A program made the translations under genes and the position numbers. Below, in pieces: positions 25,965-35,544 of a DNA stretch of 64,000 nt; the stretch's first letter is position 1, and every line of letters begins with the position of its first letter. This DNA is from Vallitalea maricola. Lineage in GTDB: Bacteria; Bacillota; Clostridia; Lachnospirales; Vallitaleaceae. The DNA lies in the NCBI RefSeq assembly GCF_036985595.1, contig NZ_BTPU01000039.1, positions 1 to 64,000 of the forward strand, read 5' to 3'. A model generated the notes under the pieces. It did no database searches, was not told the DNA's origin, and saw only the letters and a list, made by a program, of their open reading frames with translations.

Positions 25965-27677
25965 CTATTCCTCAATATCTATAAAAGAGAATTCATCTAC
26001 ATTAAATAATCCACAATCAGTTAACTTTAACTCTGGTATAACTGGTAAAGCTAAAAATGCTAATGTAAGAAAAGGATCAATATTAGGGTTGATACCCTTT
26101 TCACAAGCTATCTTAGCCATTTCTTTTACTTTATTTCCAACAGCTTCTACGGAAGAATTAGTCATGAGTCCTCCCACTTCGAGAGGTAAAGTCTGTAACA
26201 CTGAACCATCGGCACATATTGTAATACCACCATTAACCCTTTTTAGCTCTTTGATAGCAACTCTCATATCTTCGTCATTATCTCCAACCACTATGATATT
26301 ATGAGAATCGTGAGCAATGGTTAGTGCAACAGCACCACCTTTTAGTCCATAGCCTTCCACTAAGCCCAGTCCCACATTACCAGTTCCTTTGTGTCTCTCA
26401 ACAACTGCTAATTTTAAGATATCAAGCTTACTGTTATATTTGAAGTTATTATTTTCAACATCCACCTTACGGATTACGCTCTTAGTAAGGATATTATGCT
26501 CTATTAACTGAATCACTTTTACAATGGATGATTTTAGAGGTATATCAAAAGTTATATTATCAATATTATCTATGTTGACTGTATTTAAGACACGAGAATC
26601 CTCAATTGTTTCTATATCAAATAAAGCTTCTCCGTCTTTAGCTACTAATTGTCCCTTTTTGAATACTTCACCAATACTAATTTCACTTAAGTCATCATTA
26701 AGTATTATTAGGTCTGCATCATAACCAGGTGCTACAGCACCTTTATTTTTCAATCCATAACATTGTGCAGTATTGATTGTAGCCATCTTAATAGCCATAA
26801 TAGGGTTAATACCATTTTCAATAGCCAATCTTACGTTATAATTGATATGACCTTCTTTTTCTATATCATAAGGTTGTTTATCATCTGTGCAAAATAGTAT
26901 TCTGTTACTATTTTCTGGTGTGACACCAACTATAAGATCTTTTAGATTTCTTGTAGCTGACCCTTCTCTAATATGGACATACATACCTTTGGACACTTTT
27001 TCTTCTAATTCCTCTACTCTAGTACATTCATGGTCTGTCATTACACCAGCAGTTACATATGCATTTAATCTCTTACCCATAACACCAGGTGCATGACCAT
27101 CAATTATCCCTTCTCTCATCAAATCAAGTTTTTCATATACAGATTTATTACAAGAAATTACACCAGGATAATTCATTACCTCTCCTAATCCCAATATATT
27201 CTTTCTATCCTTCATTTTCTTCAAGTCCTTAGCTAATAATACAGCACCTGAGTTTTCAAATTCTGTTGATGGAACACATGATGGCAACATGACATAAACA
27301 TCAAGTGGTATTTTTTCACTAGCCTTAAGCATAAAATCTATGCCGTCCAGTCCACATACATTTGCAATTTCGTGAGGGTCTTCAATAACGGTTGTAGTTC
27401 CTTTTGGCATAACAAGTTTGGCAAACCTTGGAGGTGTAAGCATTGAAGATTCAATATGAACATGCCCATCAATAAATCCTGGACAAACATATCTATCTAA
27501 TGCATCAACTTCTTTTATACCTTCATACTCACCTACTCCAACAATGACTCCATCTTCCATAGCAATATCTGCTCTTTCTATTTTACTGTTGAAAACATTG
27601 ACAATCCTACAGTTCTTAAGAACAAATTCAGCTTTTTTGTCACCTCTAGCTACTTTTACCTTTTCAACAATTGACAT
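25965..27677 (-). CDS. ade: Adenine deaminase
   Basis: A 570-residue AdeC-type adenine deaminase, converting adenine to hypoxanthine and ammonia. The amidohydrolase metal site is CPGFIDGHVHIESSML, followed by TTVIEDPHEIANVCG, the DGHAPG and CTDDKQPYDI segments, and the C-terminal domain starting VIERH-like (VVERHKGTGNVGLGLVEGYG, HDSHNIIVVG). Length is as expected (about 570-600). GGAGG precedes the ATG. It follows the hydantoinase gene in the operon. Confidence 0.95.
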   Translation of the reverse strand: MSIVEKVKVARGDKKAEFVLKNCRIVNVFNSKIERADIAMEDGVIVGVGEYEGIKEVDALDRYVCPGFIDGHVHIESSMLTPPRFAKLVMPKGTTTVIEDPHEIANVCGLDGIDFMLKASEKIPLDVYVMLPSCVPSTEFENSGAVLLAKDLKKMKDRKNILGLGEVMNYPGVISCNKSVYEKLDLMREGIIDGHAPGVMGKRLNAYVTAGVMTDHECTRVEELEEKVSKGMYVHIREGSATRNLKDLIVGVTPENSNRILFCTDDKQPYDIEKEGHINYNVRLAIENGINPIMAIKMATINTAQCYGLKNKGAVAPGYDADLIILNDDLSEISIGEVFKKGQLVAKDGEALFDIETIEDSRVLNTVNIDNIDNITFDIPLKSSIVKVIQLIEHNILTKSVIRKVDVENNNFKYNSKLDILKLAVVERHKGTGNVGLGLVEGYGLKGGAVALTIAHDSHNIIVVGDNDEDMRVAIKELKRVNGGITICADGSVLQTLPLEVGGLMTNSSVEAVGNKVKEMAKIACEKGINPNIDPFLTLAFLALPVIPELKLTDCGLFNVDEFSFIDIEE

Positions 27678-27706
27678 AACTACCTCCTTCAGAAACAGTT
27701 GATCAT

Positions 27707-29017
27707 TTAATATAATATCTTTCTAGTTAAGTATTTACCTTTACCACCAATAAATTCATTATTTTTTATAATGAACTTTCCTCTACTGATTGTAGATTCA
27801 ATCCTACCTGTTATTTCTTTACCAGCATAAATGTTATAATCACAAGTAGAATGGTCTTCACCTATTATATATGTTGCTAAAGGATCATAAATAACTATAT
27901 CTGCATCTGAACCCAATGCTAATATACCTTTCTTAGGATATAGTCCATGTATTTTGGCAGGACCTATGGTCATTTTATCAATAACTTTATCTTTGTAAAT
28001 GCTATACATGATATTGAATGAATGTTCTACCGAACCAATACCCATTGGTACATTAGATAATTTATCCTTGTTTTTCTCTTTAATGCTAAAAGGACAATGG
28101 TCTGTACCAATAGTATTAATATAATCAAAATTAGCTCTTAATAATTTACGTTCTTCCTCAGTTCTAAGTGGTGGTGCCATCACATATAGAAATCCATTTG
28201 CTTTTGAGTATTCATCAGAAGAAAAATTAAAATAATGAGGACAGCTCTCAACAAAAAAATCTTTGTTAAGTATATCAGGGTAATACTCAACTAGTGCTTT
28301 TAATGTATTACCACTACTTAGGTGAACCATATATAACCTTCCATTAAAGTCTTTAGTAAAAGAAGCTAACTTCAATGCTTCTTTTAGTTCAGATTCTGAA
28401 CATCTGCTTTTAGGTAGATCCTTAACCTCAAAAGCAGGATTTCTATCTATTAGATCATCATTTTCTATATGTGCTAAAACCAAAATATTATTTTCTTTTG
28501 TTAATCCAAGAAGTTTAGTTATTTCTTTATCATAGGTTCTTCTATCTGATTCAGAATATGTAGTAAATAGTTTTACGGTTGGTATCTGTAATCTTCTCAT
28601 TTCATCTACGATATTATCAATCTCATCGATTGGATTTCTAATAGTTACATGAAAAGAATAATCAATGACACTTTTTTCAGCTAATTTCTTTCTTGTATTA
28701 AGAGCTTTTTCTACTTCAATTCCAGTAGCTATAGGATCCAGAAAATCAATGATAGTAGTTATACCTCCATAAGCTGCACTTACAGAACCTGTGTAAAAAT
28801 CATCACATGATGTATATTTACCTACATTCAATTCAAAATGAACATGTGGATCAATAAATCCAGGAAATACTTTTTTGTTTTCTGCATCATAGCTCTCTTT
28901 ACATTCATAAGTTTCATTAGATATCTTTGCTATTTTTTCATTGGTGATATATAAATTTAACTTTTCATATTTTCCATCAATATACAAATTACCATTAATT
29001 ATACCTAAATCATACAT
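27707..29017 (-). CDS. hyuA: Hydantoinase/dihydropyrimidinase-like cyclic amidohydrolase
   Basis: About 436 residues; a cyclic amidase that opens hydantoin or dihydropyrimidine-like rings. The metal site FPGFIDPHVHFELNVG, the carboxylated lysine region PTVKLFTTY, the histidines in LAHIEN and MVHLSSG, and the aspartate in IGTDHCPF are all present. Two ATGs lie close together; AAGG is too near the first (29023) and well placed for the second (29017). In purine islands of anaerobes the equivalent enzyme (HyuA/YgeZ) opens a ring intermediate to a ureido acid, which is the likely role here. Confidence 0.88.
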   Translation of the reverse strand: MYDLGIINGNLYIDGKYEKLNLYITNEKIAKISNETYECKESYDAENKKVFPGFIDPHVHFELNVGKYTSCDDFYTGSVSAAYGGITTIIDFLDPIATGIEVEKALNTRKKLAEKSVIDYSFHVTIRNPIDEIDNIVDEMRRLQIPTVKLFTTYSESDRRTYDKEITKLLGLTKENNILVLAHIENDDLIDRNPAFEVKDLPKSRCSESELKEALKLASFTKDFNGRLYMVHLSSGNTLKALVEYYPDILNKDFFVESCPHYFNFSSDEYSKANGFLYVMAPPLRTEEERKLLRANFDYINTIGTDHCPFSIKEKNKDKLSNVPMGIGSVEHSFNIMYSIYKDKVIDKMTIGPAKIHGLYPKKGILALGSDADIVIYDPLATYIIGEDHSTCDYNIYAGKEITGRIESTISRGKFIIKNNEFIGGKGKYLTRKILY

Positions 29018-29035
29018 AGACATACCTTCTTTTTT

Positions 29036-30517
29036 TTATTCACATTGTCTTACTCTTTCATTGAACTCCTCAATCAACTCATCCAGTCTATCCACTTGTT
29101 TGGTTATATTAGCCCAATAATCATCGTTATACCATTGTTCTAATATTTCATCATATGTTTTTCCTTGTTGCTCTATCCAAGTATAATACTTAAGATTATG
29201 AACGGTTCTTCTTTCTCTATAATTCAATTCTTTGAAGTAATCAGTATTAATGCCTTTAAAATATCTTTCCATTACACCATAAGCATCACATGAAGTAAAA
29301 TCTCCTCTTTCTTCATTAAGCTCTACTAATCTACTCTTATACATATCTATTGAATCAGTCAACACAGTAACGAGAATATCATCTTCTGTTAACTCAAAGT
29401 ATTTAGCGAATTTTATTGCAGATATTATATTAGCAGCACCTGAGATTCCTACAAGGTTCAATTGTTCAATAATCTCATCACTTACACCATTGGCTTTTAA
29501 TACTTTATGACCTTCTGGTTCATTAAACATCCTTATCCAGTTCATTGTAGCTTCGTCATCTATAGCTGTAACTGCATCTGTATTCTTGATATTATGAATC
29601 CATGGTATATGTTTGTCACCAATACCCTCTATTCTATGTTCTCCATAACCATTTAAAAATATTGTTGGGCATTGTAATGCTTCACTGGCTGCAATTTTGA
29701 GGTTTGGATATTTTTTCTTGAGATAATCACCAGCTGCAATTGTTCCACCAGAACCAGTGGCACTAATATACCCTCTGAATCTACTATTTTCATTCATTTC
29801 AACATCAAGTATTTCTTCAATAGCTTTACCAGTAACTTCATGATGCCATAGATAATTTCCAAATTCATCGAATTGGTTGAAAATCATTAGGTCTTCACCT
29901 GAATTTCTTAATTCCCAACACTTGTCAAATATTTCTTTTACATTACTTTCACTTCCTGGAGTAGCAATTGTATCACCAGCTACATTTTTCAACCATTCGA
30001 ATCTTTCATTACTCATACCTTCTGGTAATATAGCAATGGAATCACAAGCTAGAAGAGCTGAATCATAAGCACCACCTCTACAATAGTTACCAGTTGATGG
30101 CCAGACAGCTTTTTGTTTAGTTGGGTCAAATTGTCCTGTCACAAGTCTAGGTACAAGACATCCAAATGCAGCTCCAACCTTGTGTGAACCTGTTGGAAAC
30201 CATTTACCGCATAAAGCTATTATCTTAGCTTTTACACCAGAAATTTCACTAGGTATACATAGATAATTGACATCCTTATATAAGCCACCCATTTCTTTCG
30301 TATCATTATGCCATCCAATCCTAAAAAGATTCAATGGATTAAGATCCCATAAACCAACATCTTTTAGCTTTTCTTTTATATCATCTGGTATAAGACTTGG
30401 ATCTTTTAATTGAGCTAAAGTAGGGATGATAATACCTCTTTCCTTAGCCCTCTTAACTACATTTTTAAGCCTTTCTTGATTAACAGTTAGATCGATTACA
30501 TTATATTTACTCTCCAT
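29036..30517 (-). CDS. PLP-dependent fold-type-II lyase linked to purine catabolism
   Basis: A 493-residue PLP enzyme of the tryptophan synthase beta/cysteine synthase superfamily. The PLP lysine is Lys113 in PTGSHKVGAA, a substrate loop reads WPSTGNYCRGGAYDS, and the phosphate-binding loop is SATGSGGTIAAGDYL. It is longer than cysteine synthase or diaminopropionate ammonia-lyase (about 400), with roughly 100 extra C-terminal residues rich in Tyr and acidic residues. It sits between the hydantoinase and the xanthine dehydrogenase iron-sulfur subunit. E. coli has YgeX (diaminopropionate ammonia-lyase) in the matching island, so this may be its functional replacement. AGGAGG precedes the ATG. 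Confidence 0.75.
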   Translation of the reverse strand: MESKYNVIDLTVNQERLKNVVKRAKERGIIIPTLAQLKDPSLIPDDIKEKLKDVGLWDLNPLNLFRIGWHNDTKEMGGLYKDVNYLCIPSEISGVKAKIIALCGKWFPTGSHKVGAAFGCLVPRLVTGQFDPTKQKAVWPSTGNYCRGGAYDSALLACDSIAILPEGMSNERFEWLKNVAGDTIATPGSESNVKEIFDKCWELRNSGEDLMIFNQFDEFGNYLWHHEVTGKAIEEILDVEMNENSRFRGYISATGSGGTIAAGDYLKKKYPNLKIAASEALQCPTIFLNGYGEHRIEGIGDKHIPWIHNIKNTDAVTAIDDEATMNWIRMFNEPEGHKVLKANGVSDEIIEQLNLVGISGAANIISAIKFAKYFELTEDDILVTVLTDSIDMYKSRLVELNEERGDFTSCDAYGVMERYFKGINTDYFKELNYRERRTVHNLKYYTWIEQQGKTYDEILEQWYNDDYWANITKQVDRLDELIEEFNERVRQCE

Positions 30518-30533
30518 GATAATACCTCCTATA

Positions 30534-31022
30534 TTATATATTTTGGTTATTCATACGGCTTTTCTTGACGTTTTCTATTGCATTTATTATATTTTCATAT
30601 CCTGTGCATCGACATAGATTACCTGACAGATGTTTCTTAATCTCTTCTCTTGTAAACTCTTTATCACTTTCTAAAATAGGCATTGCTGACATTATGAATC
30701 CTGGTGTACAAAAACCACATTGGACAGCTGCTTCATCTATAAAAGCTTGCTGTATATCAGATATATTGCCATCTTCATCCATCAGACCTTCAAGTGTACG
30801 TATTTCCTTACCTTCTGCCCATATAGCTAGATAAATACATGAATCAAAAGTCTCTCCATTGATAAGTACAGTACAAGCGCCACACTCTCCAACTTCACAG
30901 CCTTTTTTCACACTTGTTAGATGAAGCTTATTTCTAAGTACATCTGCAAGAGAATCTCGGTCATCTATTATAATATTTCTAGGTTCATCATTTACAATAA
31001 AGTTCAATTCTACATTAGCCAT
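30534..31022 (-). CDS. xdhC: Xanthine dehydrogenase iron-sulfur subunit
   Basis: A 162-residue (2Fe-2S) protein, the electron-transfer subunit of the three-part XdhABC enzyme. The ferredoxin-type cluster ligands are in CEVGECGACTVLINGETFDSC and the second cluster in CGFCTPGF and CRCTGYENI. Length matches small subunits of molybdenum hydroxylases. Its ATG overlaps the stop of xdhB by one base (TAATG), so the two are translationally coupled. Confidence 0.94.
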   Translation of the reverse strand: MANVELNFIVNDEPRNIIIDDRDSLADVLRNKLHLTSVKKGCEVGECGACTVLINGETFDSCIYLAIWAEGKEIRTLEGLMDEDGNISDIQQAFIDEAAVQCGFCTPGFIMSAMPILESDKEFTREEIKKHLSGNLCRCTGYENIINAIENVKKSRMNNQNI

Positions 31023-31903
31023 TATAATACCCCTCCAGATTTAATTATTGCTTGCTTCAGAGCACGTTTACTTAACTCTTTGGCAAGTTGGAGCCTAAGT
31101 GTTTTAGAAGCTCTCCAAGAATCACGAGGATTTACCTCCTCCATTGCCATCGCCCCAAACTTTTCAAACATTTCATCAGATATTTCCATATCTATAATTG
31201 ATTTTTCAGTCTCTGGACATCTCATTGGAACAGGACCGGCAACACCATACGCCAAGTGTACATCTTCAATCTTTGTTTTATCCTGGCTTAGTTTACATGT
31301 AACAGAACAACCCAGTGTTGCAATATCCATTGCATTACGCATAGCATATTTTATATAACAACCTGTAAACCCTTGATAATTTTCTTTTGTTATATATATT
31401 GCAGTAAGTATTTCTCCTTGTTTCAATACTACTTTTCCAGGTCCTATATAATAGTCTGATATGTGAATGATTCTTTTTCCATCTATGCCTGTGATTTCTA
31501 GCTGAGCATTAAGTGCAAACAAAGTTGATGCACTGTCAGCACTAGTGACTCCGTTAGATATGTTTCCTCCAATAGTTCCTATATTCCTTATTTGAGGACC
31601 TCCAACTTGGTCAACAGCTTCTCCTAAGACAGGTATGTGTTTCTTTATTATTTCATCATTAGTTATATGTGAAAAACTTGTAAGAGGACCTATCTTTATC
31701 CTTCCATCTTCATCTACAGATATTCCTCTAAGTTCATCTAATCCATAAATACTTACCAGCGAACAACCAGATAATTTACCATTATGTATCTTTATAAGTA
31801 TGTCACTTCCACCTGCAATAATTAAAGCATCTGGTTTCGCCAAGAGATGCTCTATGGCATCCATTACAGAAGTAGCCTGATATATATTCTCTATATCATA
31901 CAT
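31022..31903 (-). CDS. xdhB: Xanthine dehydrogenase FAD subunit
   Basis: A 293-residue FAD-binding medium subunit of the CoxM/XdhB family. The flavin-binding motif is LIIAGGSDILIKIHNG, then IRNIGTIGGNISNGVTSADS and the C-terminal CO dehydrogenase flavoprotein domain from about residue 170. It passes electrons from the iron-sulfur subunit to the final acceptor. Its SD GAAGGGAG is just before the ATG; the 104-base gap to xdhA holds a notable hairpin. Confidence 0.93.
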   Translation of the reverse strand: MYDIENIYQATSVMDAIEHLLAKPDALIIAGGSDILIKIHNGKLSGCSLVSIYGLDELRGISVDEDGRIKIGPLTSFSHITNDEIIKKHIPVLGEAVDQVGGPQIRNIGTIGGNISNGVTSADSASTLFALNAQLEITGIDGKRIIHISDYYIGPGKVVLKQGEILTAIYITKENYQGFTGCYIKYAMRNAMDIATLGCSVTCKLSQDKTKIEDVHLAYGVAGPVPMRCPETEKSIIDMEISDEMFEKFGAMAMEEVNPRDSWRASKTLRLQLAKELSKRALKQAIIKSGGVL

Positions 31904-31935
31904 CTTATTTCTCCCTTCACTCTTTACGGAAGGTT

Positions 31936-32008
31936 AAGGTATTATAATCACACAGACCGACCGCTTCACAGGATAAGGCAAGTAATTATAATACTTTAGC
32001 CTGACCTT
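31936..32008 (-). repeat. Imperfect hairpin between xdhA and xdhB
   Basis: In the transcript (minus strand) about 20 bases ending GTATTATAAT pair with ATTATAATACCTTAACCTT, two mismatches, around a GC-richer 36-base loop containing GAAGCGGTCGGTCTGTG. There is no T-run after it, so it is not a normal terminator. It may be a processing or stability element within the operon. Confidence 0.5.
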
Positions 32009-34287
32009 TATATTAGATTTTCCTTAATAAATCTTTCAACAAGTCTTTGTGGTGTTAATGGTAAAGTATTAAAATTAACACCAGTAGCATGATATACTGC
32101 ATTTCTGACAGCAGGAGCAACAGGAATTGCAGGTGGTTCTCCTAGCGCTTTATTTCCGAATGGACCAGATACATCATATGTATCAACAAACTGAGCCTCT
32201 AAGTGAGGTGTATCCATTACTGTTGGTAGCTTATAATCCAGTAAATTATTATTTAGTGGTTTACCAGTTTTTTCGTTAAACAATAGTTGCTCACTTAAAC
32301 CATATCCCAAGCTCATACTCATTCCACCATGTACTTGTGCTGCAGCAAGATCAGGATTCAGGACCTTACCGCAATCGTGGACATTGATTACTCTATTGAC
32401 TTTAATTTTACCAATAGCCATATCTACTTCAACGTCAGCAAAACATACTCCAAAAGAAAAAGTATTAGACTTACATTGGTTAGTTATATCAGCTGTAATG
32501 TGAACAGATTTTTCTGTATTATAAAATGCATGTGTTGCAACTTCTTCTAAAGAAGCTAAAATATCACCGTTTTCTTTATTAATAATCATACTATCCTTTA
32601 AATCAATATTACCAAGTGGTAGTTTCAGCATGAAATTAGCATGTTTTATTATTTTTTCTTTTAAGAGAAGTGCAGCTTTTTTAGCAGCCATTCCTGATAC
32701 ATATGATTGCCTTGAAGCATAAGCACCGGAATCATAAGGTGTTACATCAGTATCCTGATTACTTATTATATGTACATTTTTAGTAGGAATATCAAGTACT
32801 TCTGCTACCATTTGACAGAATATCGTATCAGCACCTTGACCTATCTCCGTAGCTCCCATTTGTAATTGAACAGTACCATCCTGATTAAGAACAATTCTAC
32901 ATGAAGCTGTTTCCAACAATATAGGGTAAACCCCTGTAGCATAACTGAATATAGCCATCCCTACACCTTTACGCATTGGTCCTGTTTGATTTTTATATTC
33001 TTCTATCTTATTATCCCAATCAATATATTCTTTTCCTGCCTCAATACATTTTTCAAGTCCATAACTATAACACTTAATACCATTGTCTTCAAAATCAGGT
33101 TTCATCATATTAAGTTTTCTAATTTCTATAAGATCAAGATTAAGTCCTCTAGCTATTTCATCAATATGTGATTCTAGAGCAAAAGTTATTTGTGGTATAC
33201 CATAAGCTCTCATAGCGCCTGCTACAGGCATATTTGTAAACACACTATACATATCTCCTTTGATAGCTTTCTCATCATTATATATCTGCTTACAAGCATT
33301 ACCCGCTTTAGAAGTTATACTATGACCATGAGAAGCATATGCACCTTTGTTACCATAGACTTCAATCTTTCTTGCTACGAATCTCCCATTAGGTCTTACA
33401 TAGCTTTTGATTTTTATCTTCATAGCATGACGTACACGTGTATTAACAAATGATTCCTCTCGTGTTATATCAAGTTTTACACATCTTCCACCTACTGATT
33501 TTGAAAGATAAGCGTTAAGAGGTTCATAAAGTGCATCTTGCTTATCACCAAAACCTCCACCAATATAAGGTTTTACAATTCTAACTTTTCCCCAGCCAAT
33601 TCCCAGCGCTTGCCCAACTATTCTTCTAATGATATGTGGAATTTGGGTTGAGGTAACAACTACCATTCTCCCTGACTCAGCATAAGCATATGAAATTGGT
33701 GCTTCCATATGACAATGCTTAACCATTGGGGTTATATATTCACCTTCAAAAGATATTAGACCTTCTTCTTTTATTGCTTCTTCATAATCACCTATTTGGT
33801 AATTAGAATGGGTAAGGATATTATCAGGAAAATTATCATGTATAGGTCTTGAACCTTCTTCCAAAGACGCATCTATAGACATTAAGGGCTTATATTCTTC
33901 ATATTCAACCTTGATCAAATTAAGAGCTCTTGAAGCTGTTACATCATCTTTGGCTATTACTGCAGCAATATCATCACCATAGTATCTAACTCTTCTATTA
34001 AGCAACTTCCTATCTGCAATATCTGCATGGTGTATGTCAAGTGACAAAGGGTGCCCAGATGTTGGAAATGTTACGTCAGGAACATCAAAACAAGTTACTA
34101 TCTTCACTACTCCTGGAAGTTTTGACGCTTCTTTTATATCTATTTCTTTTACCAATCCGTTTGCTATGGTACTATGGAGTACTTTTGCAACAAGGACATC
34201 ATTTAATGGAATGTCATCTGTGTATTGTGCACGTCCGGTGACTTTTTCAAAAGCATCTACTCTTTTAACACTTTTTCCAATACTCAT
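32008..34287 (-). CDS. xdhA: Xanthine dehydrogenase molybdenum-binding subunit
   Basis: About 759 residues; the large molybdopterin subunit that hydroxylates xanthine or hypoxanthine. It shows the N-terminal VDAFEKVTGRAQYTDDI domain and the molybdopterin-binding segments VKPYIGGGFGDKQDA, PVAGAMRAYGIPQITFALE, GATEIGQGADTIF and the catalytic-glutamate loop GNKALGEPPAIPVAPAV. The frame opens seven codons earlier, but AAGGAGGG points to the ATG at 34287. It is co-transcribed with ygeW upstream and xdhB/xdhC downstream. Selenium maturation genes nearby suggest the Mo site may carry labile selenium. Confidence 0.94.
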   Translation of the reverse strand: MSIGKSVKRVDAFEKVTGRAQYTDDIPLNDVLVAKVLHSTIANGLVKEIDIKEASKLPGVVKIVTCFDVPDVTFPTSGHPLSLDIHHADIADRKLLNRRVRYYGDDIAAVIAKDDVTASRALNLIKVEYEEYKPLMSIDASLEEGSRPIHDNFPDNILTHSNYQIGDYEEAIKEEGLISFEGEYITPMVKHCHMEAPISYAYAESGRMVVVTSTQIPHIIRRIVGQALGIGWGKVRIVKPYIGGGFGDKQDALYEPLNAYLSKSVGGRCVKLDITREESFVNTRVRHAMKIKIKSYVRPNGRFVARKIEVYGNKGAYASHGHSITSKAGNACKQIYNDEKAIKGDMYSVFTNMPVAGAMRAYGIPQITFALESHIDEIARGLNLDLIEIRKLNMMKPDFEDNGIKCYSYGLEKCIEAGKEYIDWDNKIEEYKNQTGPMRKGVGMAIFSYATGVYPILLETASCRIVLNQDGTVQLQMGATEIGQGADTIFCQMVAEVLDIPTKNVHIISNQDTDVTPYDSGAYASRQSYVSGMAAKKAALLLKEKIIKHANFMLKLPLGNIDLKDSMIINKENGDILASLEEVATHAFYNTEKSVHITADITNQCKSNTFSFGVCFADVEVDMAIGKIKVNRVINVHDCGKVLNPDLAAAQVHGGMSMSLGYGLSEQLLFNEKTGKPLNNNLLDYKLPTVMDTPHLEAQFVDTYDVSGPFGNKALGEPPAIPVAPAVRNAVYHATGVNFNTLPLTPQRLVERFIKENLI

Positions 34288-34322
34288 TTTTCCCTCCTTG
34301 ATATGCAACTTTATTATAGAAA

Positions 34323-35516
34323 TTAATCCAATTTTCGTTTCTTAGGATTATTATATAAGTTAGTGAATAGTTCAGCAGGATTTTTAATTTTACTAAGTAG
34401 TATCATTGAAGCAATAACATAAGGTTTATAACTGGCTTGCTTATATAGAGGAATACGATATCTATTAAATACTGAAGCCTCAACTTCACCAGCTTCACAA
34501 CTTATATCTGTTATATCAGCAGGTAAACAGTGCATATAAAGAGCCTTTTTGTCCTTGGTCATACTCATTAATTCTTCTGTACACTGCCAATCTTTGTGTT
34601 CTTTGTTTCTAGCTAATAATTCTTTTTCAAGTTTATCTATACCATTCATATCTCCCATACCATATAGATTGGTACGCTTTTCCATAGCAGCAAAAGGTGC
34701 CCAGCTTTTTGGATAAACGATATCAGCATCTTTGAATGCTTTTTCCATGGAATTGGTTTTTGTAAATGTCCCACCTGATTTTAAGGCATTTTGTTTAGCT
34801 ACCTCTTCAACATCTGACATTATTTCATATCCTTCTGGATGAGCTAATACTACATCCATACCCATACGAGTCATTAATCCTACTATTCCTTGAGGAACCG
34901 AAAGTGGTTTACCATAAGATGGTGAATAAGCCCAAGTCATTGCTATTTTTTTACCTTTTAGATTTTCTATTCCATTGAAATGATGAATTAGATGAAGCAT
35001 ATCAGCCATTGTTTGAGTTGGATGATCAATATCACATTGTAAATTGACTAGTGTAGGTCTTTGTTCTAATACTCCATCTTCATTACCTTGTCTCACATAC
35101 CTAGAAAAATCACGTATGTACTCATTACCTTTTCCTATATACATATCATCACGAATACCAATTACATCAGCCATAAAAGATATCATATTAGCTGTTTCCC
35201 TAACTGTTTCCCCATGTGCTATCTGTGATTTACCTTCTTCAAGGTCCTGTACTTCCAATCCCAACAGATTACAAGCTGAAGAAAAACTAAACCTTGTTCT
35301 GGTAGAATTATCTCTAAATAATGATATACCAAGTCCACTATCATATATTCGTGTTGAAATATTCTCTTCCCTTAGATAGCGGAGAGTATCAGCTACAGTG
35401 AATACAGCTTCTAATTCATCTCTTGTCTTTTCCCATGTTAAAATGAAATCATTATTGTACATGTCACTAAAATTCAACTTTTTCAACTTATCAATATAAT
35501 TATTAATATCTCTCAT
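34323..35516 (-). CDS. ygeW: YgeW-type knotted carbamoyltransferase
   Basis: A 397-residue member of the aspartate/ornithine carbamoyltransferase superfamily, closest to the knotted YgeW subgroup. The carbamoyl-phosphate loop reads LFRDNSTRTRFSFSSA, followed by QIAHGETVRETANM and the DHPTQTMADMLHL motif, with the C-terminal ALYMHCLPADI. In purine islands YgeW is thought to move a carbamoyl group from a ureido intermediate to phosphate, giving carbamoyl phosphate and hence ATP. It lies between ygeY and xdhA, as expected. Confidence 0.93.
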   Translation of the reverse strand: MRDINNYIDKLKKLNFSDMYNNDFILTWEKTRDELEAVFTVADTLRYLREENISTRIYDSGLGISLFRDNSTRTRFSFSSACNLLGLEVQDLEEGKSQIAHGETVRETANMISFMADVIGIRDDMYIGKGNEYIRDFSRYVRQGNEDGVLEQRPTLVNLQCDIDHPTQTMADMLHLIHHFNGIENLKGKKIAMTWAYSPSYGKPLSVPQGIVGLMTRMGMDVVLAHPEGYEIMSDVEEVAKQNALKSGGTFTKTNSMEKAFKDADIVYPKSWAPFAAMEKRTNLYGMGDMNGIDKLEKELLARNKEHKDWQCTEELMSMTKDKKALYMHCLPADITDISCEAGEVEASVFNRYRIPLYKQASYKPYVIASMILLSKIKNPAELFTNLYNNPKKRKLD

Positions 35517-35544
35517 CTTATTCTCCCTTTCACGATCTATTTAA

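Noticed and set aside
30921..31358. A 145-codon plus-strand frame over xdhB/xdhC
   Set aside because: Antisense shadow crossing two conserved subunits.
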